Positions 37,794-50,063 of a DNA stretch of 64,000 nucleotides are shown here, one piece after another (the stretch's first letter is position 1; the number at the start of each line of letters is the position of its first letter). A model generated the notes under the pieces. It was not told the origin of the DNA, did no database searches, and was given only the letters and a program-made list of their open reading frames with translations. The position numbers and the translations under genes are program-made. This DNA is from Lyophyllum atratum (taxonomy: Eukaryota; Basidiomycota; Agaricomycetes; Agaricales; Lyophyllaceae), in contig JACGCN010000021.1 in assembly GCA_014905825.1 (NCBI GenBank), positions 620,001-684,000 of the forward strand. Direction: 5' to 3'.

Positions 37794-40700
37794 AGGACCC
37801 CCGCATATGCCGCATAATGTCCGATCCGAACTCCTCAAATTTAGCCCAATGTGTCCGCAACATTTTGGGCCAAATGTGTGCGCACCAGGATCCGACCTCG
37901 TCATTTTTTTTTCCAGTGTACGCAACATAGATCGGACATTGGTACAGGCGGCATATGTACGCACCATCGGATCGGACATCAGGGCGAGCAGGATGTGTAC
38001 GCATTTAGGATCGGGGTCCGTACGCGAGGGGGAGATGTCCGCATTCCAGATCGGACATCTGGGATAATAGAATATGTCCGCATTGCAGACTAGTATAGTA
38101 CTAATAGTAATAGACAAGACATAGATATTATAGTAAGGAGGTCCATACGTATTAGCGAGGGAGTGAGCTACACTCGATTCTCATCGTCGTCAGAGACATC
38201 TTCGTCTTCATGGTCTTCATCAGCCTCCGGCTCTACAAGAGGAACATCCTGCTTCGCCGCTTTCTTCCAGGCCTTGACCTCCTTAACGAGATCCTTCACT
38301 AATAGAGCTATAAGGACGGACTGAGCTTTGAGTTTCTGCATCATTTCGAATGAAAAATTGCAGAGATGAAGCAGCGAAACGGGGTGATCATCGGTTGTCG
38401 AGATATCCTGGCGTGTAACGCCGGAACAAGACGCAAGTGAAAAGAGAATGTGTGTTGCCGGGATTTGTAGGAATGTTGAACAGTGTAGAGGAGCCCCGCA
38501 AGATAGTGATGAGTATATGTGGCCAGAGAACGGGCGATACACCCGGATGTTGATATACGATGGCGCGCCCACACTATCGATGCTCGGTACCCATTCATGC
38601 GGAGCGCTTTTATAGTTTGCTTGAGAATAAATGGTGATAACTACGAGTGAAATTCGCATTAGGATATGGCTGGAAAAAGATTCAATGATTACTGACCTTC
38701 ACCGAAGATAATTTCGGTTGTCTTGGGATGGCGAACCAAAACAAAATGGCCAGGCAACAACGGATTGAAGCTACTTATGTTTGCTGTCATTATGTTATCA
38801 TGGATACCCGTGCGATGAAGGGCAAGGAGTACACGTTGTCGAATAGTAACCATTGCCTATTGCAATCCAGATCAGTTAAGATGCCGATGGAATTGTCAGG
38901 GTTAGGACTCACTGATGCGTGTACATTCCTTAGCGCTGCCTTATTCCTGGCCCGTGTTCCGCCATTGATGCTTGCAGCAACAAAAGTACCTGTGTGACGT
39001 ACACGTCGATCGGCACCAGTGGTCGCATTGAGCTTCTCATTCTCAGGAACAAGGTTTGCCAGCCGCATGAGAAGGGCTTCACGGATGGAACGTTCTGGCG
39101 GAGGTGGGTTGTGAAACTCGCGTCCGTGTTCTCGAACTGCCTTAGCAGTTGATTTGGTCTGGTGGCGGATTCGTTCGGCAACCAAGCTTTCGCGCAAAAG
39201 TTGACTGTTCTCGACCAAGATAAGTGGCTGATGCACAGGAGTCGTCGTTACCTGGCCAGCGATGTGAATGAAGGATGGAAAGAAAACTCGAAAGCTTGGC
39301 ATACCTTGGAAGATAGTTGAACCTGGAGGGCTTCAGCAATGTTCTGGCGGACTTCTTCAAAGCAATTTTCGGGTGTGTCCGGGAGATTTTCGCTGCAAAA
39401 GTGGAAGATAAAGTAACACGACTGTCACTTGAAGAAGTGCTCACTTACATGGATAGAGACCTCTCGACGTCATCAGCAGCGATGGCGAGCTCGCATGTCT
39501 CGAAGGCATCCTCGTCAGCACCAGTCTTGAATGATACTGATTCATAGAGGGTAAGAAGCTGAGCGAGCGTCCGTGGGCCTTGAGACATCGGTGGTTTCAT
39601 CTTCTTCTTCTTGGCATCTGAAAGGACGGGGTGAGCGTACTCGGAAAGCATGAGCTCCGCATCGATGCCAACTGCTGCAAGAAGTTGCTTTGCTTCTTTG
39701 AAAGCATGGTCCGAGGCACGCGCCAAGTCAGCATCGCTGGGATACCGCATCAGCTCTTGAAGATCCAGGTCATCGGCATTGAAATATGTGTGGTGATAAC
39801 CAGCGGCGGTCTGCTGGGTCTGCTCGTCATGCGTCAAGTCTTGAAAATCGCCCATAATGATGATCTGTAACTTCGGATTCATGTGGAGAACATCGGCGTA
39901 GTTGAAGTCTTTCTTCTGTGTACGCATGACACCGAAAAAATGTTCGCAAGCCTCCGTCGAGTGAAGCCAAGGACATAAAGGGTATTGGGAATAGTATTTT
40001 CGATAGATGGAGATAAGCGACAGAAGGCTGTCGCAGCAGATGAGGAAGATGTCGTATGACTCTCGGGAGATGAACTGGACATTGACATTGTAATCTGGAT
40101 GTTTGACAACGTGCGTGTGCCACGCCATGAGGAAAAATCGGGCGCGCATAACCATCTTGGCACGTTGGAAGTGACTAATGTTTCTGTTCTGCCATGCGTC
40201 GATGAGCTCGCCAAAGATGAAGAGGTAAACGGAGAGTGCACGATTTTCCGGATATGTTGAAAGGTTGAAATCAAGCGCTGCAGCCCGACAGCAATCGTGC
40301 TGCAGCACGGTCATCCTGCTTGTCGACATTCTCGACGTCACGCCTAAAAAGAGGTCCGAGGGTATTCGCGGCCAGTTCGCGCACTTGCGCAAAAAAGATG
40401 ACGAAGTTGGACAACACAATATTTCGCGCCCCTGTCAACAACTGATTTCGAGATGTCTTTGCCGCATGCTTGCTATCTTGGACTTTAACAAAAGGGTAAC
40501 GTCCACGTGCGAGCGGGACTTTGAGGTAAATGTTGCAGCCAGGGTTGGGATTGGGAATTGAGAAAACTAGATGTTCGGGCGCTGAGTCGCAAATGATGTC
40601 CTGGATTTTACGCTCTGTCTCTGTCCCGTCACTTGCTTGTGATACTGTGTGAATGCCCTGGTCGTGCAACATCTCGTCAAGTTTGAAATGCAATTGAGAC

Positions 40701-43700
40701 AAAGCTTCAGCTGAGTCTTTAGAGCCGCGCGCTACAGCCGCTACGATAATGGGCGGGATGCGTGGCAGCGGAATTGTAAGGAGCCATAGACGTAGCTATG
40801 TTGAAATAGCATTAGTGCTTTGAAAATAGTGTAAGGTTGATATATCACCTTATCGGCTTGATCGACCTTGGCATCCGCAAACACTCTGTCAACTTCGTCG
40901 AGCGACGAGACGCGAATCGGCTCGAGGTCGGTAGTTCCGAGAATGAGAAAAATCGATTTGATTCTTCGTAGAGAGCAAGCGCTGGCTCAAGTGCTGTGTC
41001 ATCCCAAGACAATGCCAGTGGACCGGTGTAAGGAATACTTTTCAAGAACTGCTCTAATGGCCTTCATGTTCTCGACGGAGAAGCCAGGGCTGAACTTGGG
41101 TTGTCGTGCTCGGATTTTGCCTAAAACATTGCTCAATATATGCAAGACAAGAATAAAGAATGTTACGCACTGCATGCTGCGAATTCCGCGGCCCCCAAAG
41201 TGCTTCCTGAAGCTTTGTAGGCACGGTTCGATGTCGAAGCGAGAACATTACAGAATTGATTGAAGCCGCTTGCATACTTCATGTTCTTCAGAGACTTCCC
41301 TTGCGTGATACGCGTTGTTTTTTAAAACCAAGGCTTCATCATCCCTAGGGCAACATCGTACTTTGCGTACGTGCATCAACAGCCCCGCGCGCAAACTTGA
41401 GCCACGGAGAATTGCCATCTTCCTAGAAACACACTGAAATTCAGCATTTATCGAAGGAATGAGTTGAATCTGCATACCTCTTCAACCAGCTGGCGTACAC
41501 CTTTGTATTTGAGATAGATAACTCCGAGTTCTGGACAACGATTCACTTTCGGCACATACTTCATATTCTCTTCTGATGGCATCTGGCGGTTCATAACGCG
41601 ACTTGGAACGTATGAAGCTTGCGAAGAGCGGAGCAGTTCTCGCACGGTTGAGGTTCCAAGACATCGTCAATGGCTTCGACGAGCTTCTTCGCAAGCTGTG
41701 GAATAGACTGCAGCTACGGCACCTCGGACAATTCTCCACCTAAAAGTTGCCTCCTCGCGACGAAGGACTGCCCGCTGCTTCTTCGGGGAGAGATCACGCC
41801 ATAAAAGATCAGTCTCGCTTCCTGGCCATAATTCTTTGATGATAGCTGCACGTCCACGTGCACCACCACCCAAGGCAGACACACGGCAAAGGTATCGGTC
41901 GATGCGGGGGTCCAAGTCCTTGGTCAGGCAGGCATGGGACCTGAGGCAACGGAGTGAACACAAGCGCGGGAGATCTTAAAGTAGAGCCGGGTGCGGACAC
42001 GGCGGTTTTCTTTGCGAAGAAGTCGGTGATGGACTTCGTGGTAAGACCCTTCATCGCTTTTTGCCTCTTTTGACACTTGTCTCCCTGTCGATGCTTAGAC
42101 CATCGCCCAATATCATACATGCAGCGCATCCTTATCCATTCCATGCAAACAGAGCAGTGGACCATGCGCAAGTCGTCATCTTGGAACATTGCTTTGGGAT
42201 CGACGTCAAGGACTTTATCGCGAAAAACCTGCAATGCGCTGTGGTTCGGAACGAAATCAGGACCACCGGCGGCCCGATTAAGCTGCTTGTGGTGTGCCCA
42301 GGAAGAGCCGCGCTTCGGTCCTGCCTTTCTGACGAGGCGGCGGCGGCGATTGGCCTCTTTGGACTCACGGGAGTCGGAGACGTCATCATCAGAATCATCT
42401 GTACGCGGTCGCTTTTTGGCTGTCTTGGGGACGATGGGCTGTGCTGGTGACGGATGAGGTGATGGTGAGGGCGCCATTTCATCTGCTAGCAAAGGTGATG
42501 GTGGCGAGGATGGGCGTATACCGAAATCAACACCATCAATTTCCATGGAGGTATTTTTCCAAAGAGCCGGTGCATGGTAAAGGCAAAGAGCATGTTTCTG
42601 AAGCGCTCGTAGGATTGTCAATAGTACTCTGTTGGATTAATGTCAGGAGTGAAAATAACGGTAGTGAATTTGCTGCCCACCTCGTCCTCATTGTCCTTGA
42701 TCGTGTCGGAAAGATGTAGAAACCATTCCATTCGTGCAATGACTGCAGTCCGCGCTGTCCATGCTTCGTGGGCGAGTAACACTGTTGCCAAATAACACAA
42801 GACTATGACACCGCATGAGAAGCTGTCGGATTGGAGTGGGATAGGAAGTGATTGGCCAAGCTTGAAAGAAGCGCCGTCATAGCCAAATGACTCGAGCCAC
42901 CACTGGAGTAAATCAAGCTGGTCTGTTGGTGGTAGCTTCTCATGACCGAGAGAGTCTCCGTACATGAAAGTACGATTCACAATATCTATCTTCAGGAGTG
43001 CCCAATGACACCTCGAAACATTGAGAGGGACGTAAATATCATCGACACTCCTGTCACGGAGCATCTTCTCTGTGGGAGAAAATGAAGCTGGGGAATAGGT
43101 GGTCTGACGTTGCTTTGCAACATCGAGTGTGCAGATCAGCTGGCAATTGGTGATTCGGACGCGGCTGTTGCTCTTGAGACGCCGGAGGATGAAGCTGACA
43201 CCAGAATCGATGAGGTCGTCATTGAGCCAATCATTGCTCAGCATGAGTGAAAGGTCCCGCGTGCTAAGTTGCACAGTGCGACTAAGGCTCGGTACTATTC
43301 CATCCCATGGAACATGCTCGAGGCGATCACGACAAGCTTCGACAATATCGGGAGTATGCTTGAAAAGACTGCCGGGCGCGTCATCAACAACGTTACTGAG
43401 CCAAGCCACCGCCTGCTCCCAGCGTTGGCGAGTGTTTGTGTAATAGGTGAAGTCACCCAGAAGCCGCTCCGCCCATAATGGGTATCGAGCTGCAGGATTC
43501 CCGGGGAGGCTGATGGAAAGATGGCCTGAAAGCCATGATTGATTAAAGGCGTTTCGTATAGCAGAAAGGAATGGTTTGGCGGCGAAAAAATGTGATCGAT
43601 GAGTCGAGGCGTCGCTGCTATCGCCAAGGACGTTCGGTATCTCTTTCGTGTACTGACAATCTTCCGCGACGGCGAGCTCAGTCATCATCTCGTTTGGGGA

Positions 43701-45023
43701 GAAATCATGTAGCAGCTTAGCAACAGAAAATGAGCGTGAAGATGGTATTAATCCTGCTCGAATACTAGGTGGGACCTGGCGAGCATGATTGCGCGCCTCA
43801 CGAACGACCGACGGCATGGGGTCCTTCCACTCGTGTCCACGCCCTATCCAGTCTCCAGCCACAAAGTCTTGAGGTAGCTGGTCATCCCATTCGGATTCCG
43901 AGTCGATAGTGATGGATGAGGAGGTGCCCTCGCCACCGCCCCAGAGCTGAAATCTTGGACGTAACGAGGATTTATCATCGTACTCGCCTTCGGAGCTCGA
44001 GCAGGGCTGCGTCTCGGGCATCTCGTAGTTGTCGAGGGTGCGAGTGCTGGGAATGGACTCCAAGCGATGCAGGGCGTCGTCGACAGGCTTGATCAAGGTC
44101 ATGTCATAATTGTGCGACTTCGGTTTTGTGGTTGAGGATTCGAGAACGGGACGACAAGGTCGTACTATCACGAGGTGAGCATCACTAAGACTTCATACGT
44201 TTTGCTGAAGCACTTACTGCGCTCTTTCATTGGGATGCTTCGGTTTCTCTCTCGCAAGAAGATTCGATATTGATAGACACGAAGTTGAGGGGATTTCAGC
44301 AAGTCGTCTATTTATCAACCGCACTAGTGTCCGGAAAAAAACCTGTAGAGCAGTCAAATTAACTGAGATGTAGGAACGAATTGAGATCATACGTGTTTCA
44401 TGACACCCAAATTTATTCCTTCAGGAATAGCCCAAGCTTTAAGCGTTAAGACTAGATCGTCATTGAGGATCGGGGTGGGGCAAACATGGCGTGTATATTG
44501 GACAGATACTGCCAGAATCCATCGTGGGACTCCAGATCAAATGAAAAACCATAGGCGTGAGCAGCGCAGAGGGCACAGACAAAGAGTAGCTGGCTATCGT
44601 GAAGGTTGTGGATAACATCGAAGCTCAAGTTTGTTGGTTTACCACGATTCGGATCTGGCCGATTTCGTCAACCATGTGATCACAGCGCTTAAAGTTTATT
44701 AGTTAAAGAGGCCCTCGACCAAAAGCAGATGATTTCACTCCTATCTAATTTATTGAACTTCGAGCACTAAGTAGTATAAGGGAAGATGCAATATGGACCG
44801 GTGTGGTATGGAAAGGGAAAAAATATCTGGCCAAAAAACAATTAACCATCTCGCCTGTGTCCGCACCCGGATCGGACGTTCAGGCGACGGTGCGTCATTT
44901 GGATCGGACATGGGCATGAATTTGGTCCAAAAGTACGCAAGTTTGGATCGGACCTAGGTCGATTTTGACACCCCAAAATGTCCGCACCAGGATCGGACCT
45001 TATGCGGCATATGCGGGGGTCCT
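37794..45023 (-). mobile_element. TE3: 7.23-kb TIR transposon, copy 3 (recombinant flanks)
   Basis: Full-length element with the same termini, but its flanks do not match: GTGTGAGG on the left (37786-37793) and AGCACGAT on the right (45024-45031). Both octamers belong to other copies, so TE3 arose by crossing-over between a right-locus and a left-locus element, not by insertion here. It is near-identical to the others outside 40.28-42.56 kb, where about fifteen small indels cluster. Confidence 0.95.
38168..44230 (-). pseudogene. Ulp1-transposase fusion gene, TE3 copy (indel cluster in the middle)
   Basis: Exons 1-2 (protease) and 6-9 match TE4 exactly in frame. Exons 3, 4 and part of 5 carry small indels, for example an extra C near 40285, a lost T near 40957, an extra A near 41030, an extra T near 41117, losses near 41152, 41214, 41337 and 41373, and changes near 41594, 41689 and 41928. 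At 41689-41691 it has an extra T but otherwise the C allele of TE1. As given it encodes an intact Ulp1 exon but no continuous transposase. Confidence 0.8.
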
Positions 45024-45699
45024 AGCACGATCACAAGATTGAAGCAAGACAAGGCGAGATAAAACACGGCGACTTGAATTCAACTGAAACTAGAGAAGTA
45101 CATAGACAGGAAGTCGATAGGCGGATTCTGTCGACGTCACTGGTTCGTCGTCGCTGTCTACTTCGATGTCGCTTGATTACCTCTATTTGGCTTGAATCTC
45201 CTCGTTCCCGCCCGACCTGGGGTTCAACGTTGAACGTTCAGGCCTTCCTTGGATCATCCACTATCCAGCCTTGCGCATCCTGACTGTCGCGATGCTGCGC
45301 ATCGATGTTGTATATCACGGCCACGGCGCAAAGCGGAGGTGTCAAGAAACTGCAAGGATCCAGATAATAGATATCGCCATTTCAGGCTGGTGACTTCCCT
45401 TTTGTACTCTATTTCTGTCAAATGGGCTTGACCCCCAGCTTGGACATCCCGGCTCGATACTCAGTACTCAGTACTCATCCATGGACATGCTATTGGGGAA
45501 CTGAGCCCTACGAAACGTCAAAGCGCAATGTATAGCGATCACCTCGAAATGGCTATTGTATGGCCAATAAAGTTACAAGACCGTTGATCTGGAGCTTTGA
45601 CACCGTGCGGTTGCCATTCTATTTCTTGGCACAATTGGTTGCCTCGCTGGTAGGGCCTTGTTCTGGTCTTTGTTAAGTCAAAGCGTCGACAACAAGATG

Positions 45700-45707
45700 T
45701 ATAAAAG
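45700..45707 (+). promoter_or_regulatory. TATA box of gene A (S3)
   Basis: TATAAAAG, 77 bp upstream of the ATG at 45784. The leader between them is pyrimidine-rich, as is common for expressed fungal genes. Confidence 0.7.
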
Positions 45708-45783
45708 GTCCCCTCCTCACACCACTCCGGTCATCAAGTTATCCAATCCACCAACAAACGCCCTTCTCGCTTAGATTTCCACA

Positions 45784-47042
45784 ATGTCCTCAGCGCATCG
45801 GATCGGCCGCCATACTATTTCCGTTCATACTCCCTCTTCACATCCGCCCAGATACCAACAGGTCCGCGTCGGGAACACCAACGGAACTTTGTATTCCACT
45901 CCCTCCTCCCCAACCACCTCCAGCAGCACGCTAGCCTTAGAAGACGACCAAATTAAGCTCGTATTTGCCGCTGAAAAACCAAACGACGCCACTCCCCACG
46001 ATCCCTATCTTACGTACTATGCAGGATCCAGCCCTGATCTCTCCTCGTTAAACAATCCCCTACCAGAAACCGAACTCAACCCCTGCGCAGTCCCATTCAT
46101 CCCTCAGCTGCCCCCAAAATCCCGACGGCTCGTTCGCCCAGAACCCGGAACCATGCTCAAGCCCCGCATGCGCAAGTGGCTGAGGACTTTCGGACTGGCT
46201 ACGCGGGCACCGATAGACCCCAAAGAAGTGTACTCGATGATCATCGTGGGCGCTGAGGACTGGGACCCCGAGCCCATGGCCGAGCTGGCGCAGGAGTTTT
46301 GCTGGCGCCTTGCAGAGGCTTTGCCCGAGGATCTTGAAGCTGCCCTTGCATTTCTGATGAAGCTCCACTCGCAGTTCAGGATGATGAAGAGCCAGGAAGC
46401 TGGGGAGTCCTTTGAGTGGCATCTCAAGGAGTTTATCCTGGGGACTTTCATCAGCGTCTGGAATGCGGTAAGCTTGCTACTTTATGTTATCTAGTACATG
46501 ATCTAACGCCGCGAGAGCAGAACAGCAACCCCGAAGCCGTGTCGTATAACTTCGTGCCTAAACCGCAATATCCCAAAGCGGCTATTCAACTCGCAGGCGT
46601 CATCGGAAAGCTCTATGCAAGGGGCTTCCTCGACAGCAAGAACGTCACCGACTGCTTAGAGGCGCTCGTCGCCAATTTCGTCTCTGTCGAGCATGCCGAC
46701 GCAATCGCTGCCTTGGTCCACAGCGCTGGTTCTTCATACTGGTTCAACCACCCCAACGGCCTCCCCCACCTTCATCGCTTCGGATCGGCGTTCACCACCG
46801 TTGCAAGTAAGTTGCGGGGCGAGATGAGCGTGCTCAACCAGCGTCGACCAGATGCGGAACTGCAGAATGTCCTTAGAAGCGTAGACGGCTGCTGCATGGT
46901 GTGGTCTGCCGAGATGAATGCCCATATGGCAGCAACAACGCAGATGCAGATGTCACCTCCTAGGCGCCATGACGGGTATTCCTCAGATCAACACTCGCAT
47001 CGCCCGCCACTTGGGTCCAGGATGCGGGGTGGAAGCTACTGA
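45784..47042 (+). CDS. Hypothetical protein A (401 aa, unrecognised family)
   Basis: Two exons (45784-46467 and 46521-47042) join in phase to 401 aa; the 53-nt intron is GT-AG. The N-terminal 125 or so residues are Ser/Thr/Pro-rich and look disordered. From about residue 130 it becomes a mostly helical domain (LKPRMRKWLRTFGLATRAP, EPMAELAQEFCWRLAEALPE, KLHSQFRMMKS, AIQLAGVIGKLYARGFL, CLEALVANFVSVEHADAIAAL). The repeated helix pairs recall MIF4G/HEAT-type folds, but that is only an impression. The C-terminus is Met/Gln- then Arg/Gly-rich (GSRMRGGSY). No signal peptide or membrane segment. A good TATA box and consensus intron suggest an expressed gene. Its function is unknown to me. Confidence 0.8.
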
Positions 47043-47258
47043 GTATTGTAACTAATAATTATAATCTGAACATTCATTCACGCATGTATTATATATCGCA
47101 TTTTCATATTCAACCTTACTAGCATGGTCCCACATGAAATCCGATGACGCCCATGAACTCTGAGAACATGCTTACCTTTGGCGAGAAAAAAACTTTTGAT
47201 AGATAGCTTCTTTCATCGGTCACCGAGCCTTCGTCAGCCCTTGACAAGCTTAGTGAGC

Positions 47259-47999
47259 TTAGTGATAATATGATATCGACGTATTCTCCCTCGGGCTTGG
47301 TGTGACTGCTGCCGCATTACGCGTGTGTGCCGCTCCATAGTACTCTAGCATCACCCGGCTAGGCGTGTACACAAACCACTCAATAGAAGCATAGCACCAA
47401 GAAAAGGAAGCAGCGCTGCCAACATCCTGGCAGCGCAGACTATTACATATTGGCGAAGAGGACGACTGGTGGGAGACATAGTCTATTTCTGAGGTGCTTG
47501 TTCTCCAACGGTGGGAGTTGAAGGATGCGGGTCCGCGAAGAAGAAGATCTAGAGGACCTACTGATGTGGGTATTTGTTGCCAGATTATGTGCCACCACAC
47601 GGCCGTCGTTGTTATATCGTCAACATGCGGAATGTGGTTAAATTTGACGGCAGTCCGCGGGAATCGTGGTTGGTTGTGGGTGTTGAAGTCAAGGAGTAAC
47701 CGCCGGCTATTGGCGTACACCATCCAGTCGGCACGCTCGTATCTGCTCGTATACAGATGTCGCTCACTCTTATGCGAGGCCTGGACAGAGACATTTCTTC
47801 GTCGATGGTTGAAGGAGTTCATCGTTAAAGCACAAACAGATAGCTTAGAGAGGGTCATGGGATCGCAGATAGCCTGGGAGGTCGAAGTCAGGATCAGACT
47901 TCGATTGACGAGAAGCCGTGCGAAAAAGGCAAAGGCTCTACATCTGATCGCGAGTGTGAGATTGTCGGTTCGCGAAGGCAACTGCTGCATCCACCTCAT
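47259..47999 (-). CDS. Unrecognised 246-aa ORF
   Basis: Open frame on the minus strand between gene A and the F-box gene, kept in S1 and S3 but broken in S2. It has no signal peptide, no repeats and no motif I recognise. It is rich in Ser, Arg and aromatic residues, with a moderately hydrophobic C-terminal stretch (AASFSWCYASIEWFVYTP). A 187-aa frame overlaps on the other strand (47494-48057). Either could be coding, or the stretch could be spacer. Low confidence. Confidence 0.3.
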   Translation of the reverse strand: MRWMQQLPSRTDNLTLAIRCRAFAFFARLLVNRSLILTSTSQAICDPMTLSKLSVCALTMNSFNHRRRNVSVQASHKSERHLYTSRYERADWMVYANSRRLLLDFNTHNQPRFPRTAVKFNHIPHVDDITTTAVWWHIIWQQIPTSVGPLDLLLRGPASFNSHRWRTSTSEIDYVSHQSSSSPICNSLRCQDVGSAASFSWCYASIEWFVYTPSRVMLEYYGAAHTRNAAAVTPSPRENTSISYYH

Positions 48000-48263
48000 G
48001 AATCCCCTATGGCCTCTTATTTCTTCTCCTCACTCCATACCATCATCCCATTCCTAGCACCGTATCCCTCACGGCTACCCCATTGCTAGCTCACCTCGTC
48101 CACAGGTCCTTCAATGTCCTCGGTGCGAGTCGTCACTTACTCATTTTTCCGATAGCGTTCTTATGACTAGCATATCCGCGGCCAGCTTCATACTCACCGA
48201 TGGTCAACCTTACCTCACACCCATTCTTCTGCCCACGCACAAGAACCACCTTACGATCCCTCG

Positions 48264-50063
48264 ATGCACCGTTACTCTTTCCGACCTGTTGGCATCTATT
48301 CCTTGCCCGTGGAGCTGCTACGCCGTGTGTTCACGCTCGGCGCAGGTTATGACTTTCCTTACGCCGAGTCTCCATTCCTGCTTAAACCGGATCAGGACTA
48401 CTACGCTATTCCGTCGTCCAGTTTCCAGCTGCTAGTGTCCCATGTCTGCCACCATTGGCGGCAAATCGCTCTCCTGACGTCATCACTCTGGAATGTCCTC
48501 CACTTCCGTGAACCTGCACACCTTCCAAGGGCGAAGGAGTACCTCACTCGTTGCTCGGCCTCAGGTCATCTCCTTGACATCCTTGTCGACACGGTCGCGG
48601 AGAGCGACCATATCCCCGGTGTTACCCTTTGCAGAGAAGAATTACACCAAGTCTTCGACATCATTCGCCCTCATGTGAAGCGATGGCGTGCCTTCCATCT
48701 CAAAATACGAGACCACGAGTGCAAGGCCACCGCTCGTCAGCATCTCAGTAGTTGCGGTCCCGCGCCGAACCTCGAAACACTCCAGTTGTATCATTTTGAG
48801 GATTACCGCACGTCACAGAACCTGTATCTCGCGACGTACAGACCACCAGTAATGGTTTTTAGTAATGAGCTACCTCTTTTAAAGAATGTCTCTTTAATCG
48901 GGGTCAACCTGCCGTGGTCACGAAGTCCGTACCTTGCCCGTCTTCACACCCTGGAGCTTGCCCTCCATCCGGAGACCATTCGACCTCCATACGAGGATTG
49001 GGAGAACATGCTGCGTAGCCCAGACCTGCAAACGCTCTCCTTGCATTACTCTGGACCACGCGTCGCGGACGGCGATACAAAACTAGTTTGGCCGGCCAGC
49101 AAGGAAAGGATCTACATCGAGTCACTCCAGAACCTCAGCCTGACCGACCTTGACCCCGACTATCTCTGTAGGCTCATGGGCCGCCTTGTCCTACCCAGGA
49201 TAAAGCAACTAAGCCTAGATCTACCCGACCAGGACTTTACGCCCTTCGTAGAACTCATTGCCCGCCCGTCACCCTCTACACAATCCCCCATCTCACCCAA
49301 CTCCCCTACCCCGCCTTATCCACATGCCTTCTCCCATCTCCCACTCCCCGCGCTCTCCCGGCTCGAGACACTCGTCCTTACCGCTCTCGAAACCAGCCCT
49401 GAGAGTCTTCGTAACCTGCTACGCGCGCTTCAAGAGCTCCGCGCACTTGAAGTCAATTTTGCCTGCATCAGCGACGCTTTGCCCGGCCTTCTCGTGGAGG
49501 GAATGGACGTCACCGAAGACGAGGATAGCCCCTCCTCTGAAGTGACGCTCATGGCTATTCGTCCCAAATCAGGGACAAAATCCCTTCCTTCATCTTGCCC
49601 CACCTTACCATGCAACGCCCGGACCCCCGTTCGTGTAAAACATGTTCCTTTGTTACCCCGTTTGGAGACGTTCAAGATGGCAGGCCTATCAGGTCAAAAG
49701 GTGGAAAAACTCATTCGTTATAGGGAATGCCAGGACACTGGATTGGCGCGCCGATGCGGAGAGGCTCAGCGGTCCTGTGGTAGATATGGCGTCTGTAGGT
49801 GGATCGTGAAGTGGAGCGAGAGGCAGAGAGGAGAAGACAAGGTCTTGGATCGTCTGGTGGACGACGGATGGGTAGGAGAGAATGGAAGGAGGGTGTATGT
49901 GGAAACTTACAACGAAGATGGAGATGAGGAGATGGACGATGATGACGACGAAGGGCAAGCAGAAGATGATGGATTGGACGACGAGGCCGCACAGCAGGTG
50001 GAAGATGATGGCGACGATGACGAAGATGAAGATGAAGATGACGCCGACGATGCCACAGTTTGA
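48264..50063 (+). CDS. F-box-like leucine-rich protein with acidic tail
   Basis: Intronless 599-aa protein. The N-terminus fits the agaric F-box-like domain (SLPVELLRRVF, then VSHVCHHWRQIALLTSSLWNVLHF), predicting recruitment to a Skp1-cullin ubiquitin ligase. Residues from about 150 to 430 form irregular leucine-rich units (NLETLQLYHFEDY, LHTLELALHPETI, LQTLSLHYSG, RLETLVLTALETS, ELRALEVNFACIS) that would bind a substrate. The last 50 or so residues are almost all Asp/Glu (EEMDDDDDEGQAEDDGLDDE). F-box-LRR proteins are heavily expanded in Agaricomycetes and most lack known targets. The start at 48264 places the F-box about 14 residues in. S1 and S2 copies are frameshifted. Confidence 0.85.
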   Translation: MHRYSFRPVGIYSLPVELLRRVFTLGAGYDFPYAESPFLLKPDQDYYAIPSSSFQLLVSHVCHHWRQIALLTSSLWNVLHFREPAHLPRAKEYLTRCSASGHLLDILVDTVAESDHIPGVTLCREELHQVFDIIRPHVKRWRAFHLKIRDHECKATARQHLSSCGPAPNLETLQLYHFEDYRTSQNLYLATYRPPVMVFSNELPLLKNVSLIGVNLPWSRSPYLARLHTLELALHPETIRPPYEDWENMLRSPDLQTLSLHYSGPRVADGDTKLVWPASKERIYIESLQNLSLTDLDPDYLCRLMGRLVLPRIKQLSLDLPDQDFTPFVELIARPSPSTQSPISPNSPTPPYPHAFSHLPLPALSRLETLVLTALETSPESLRNLLRALQELRALEVNFACISDALPGLLVEGMDVTEDEDSPSSEVTLMAIRPKSGTKSLPSSCPTLPCNARTPVRVKHVPLLPRLETFKMAGLSGQKVEKLIRYRECQDTGLARRCGEAQRSCGRYGVCRWIVKWSERQRGEDKVLDRLVDDGWVGENGRRVYVETYNEDGDEEMDDDDDEGQAEDDGLDDEAAQQVEDDGDDDEDEDEDDADDATV

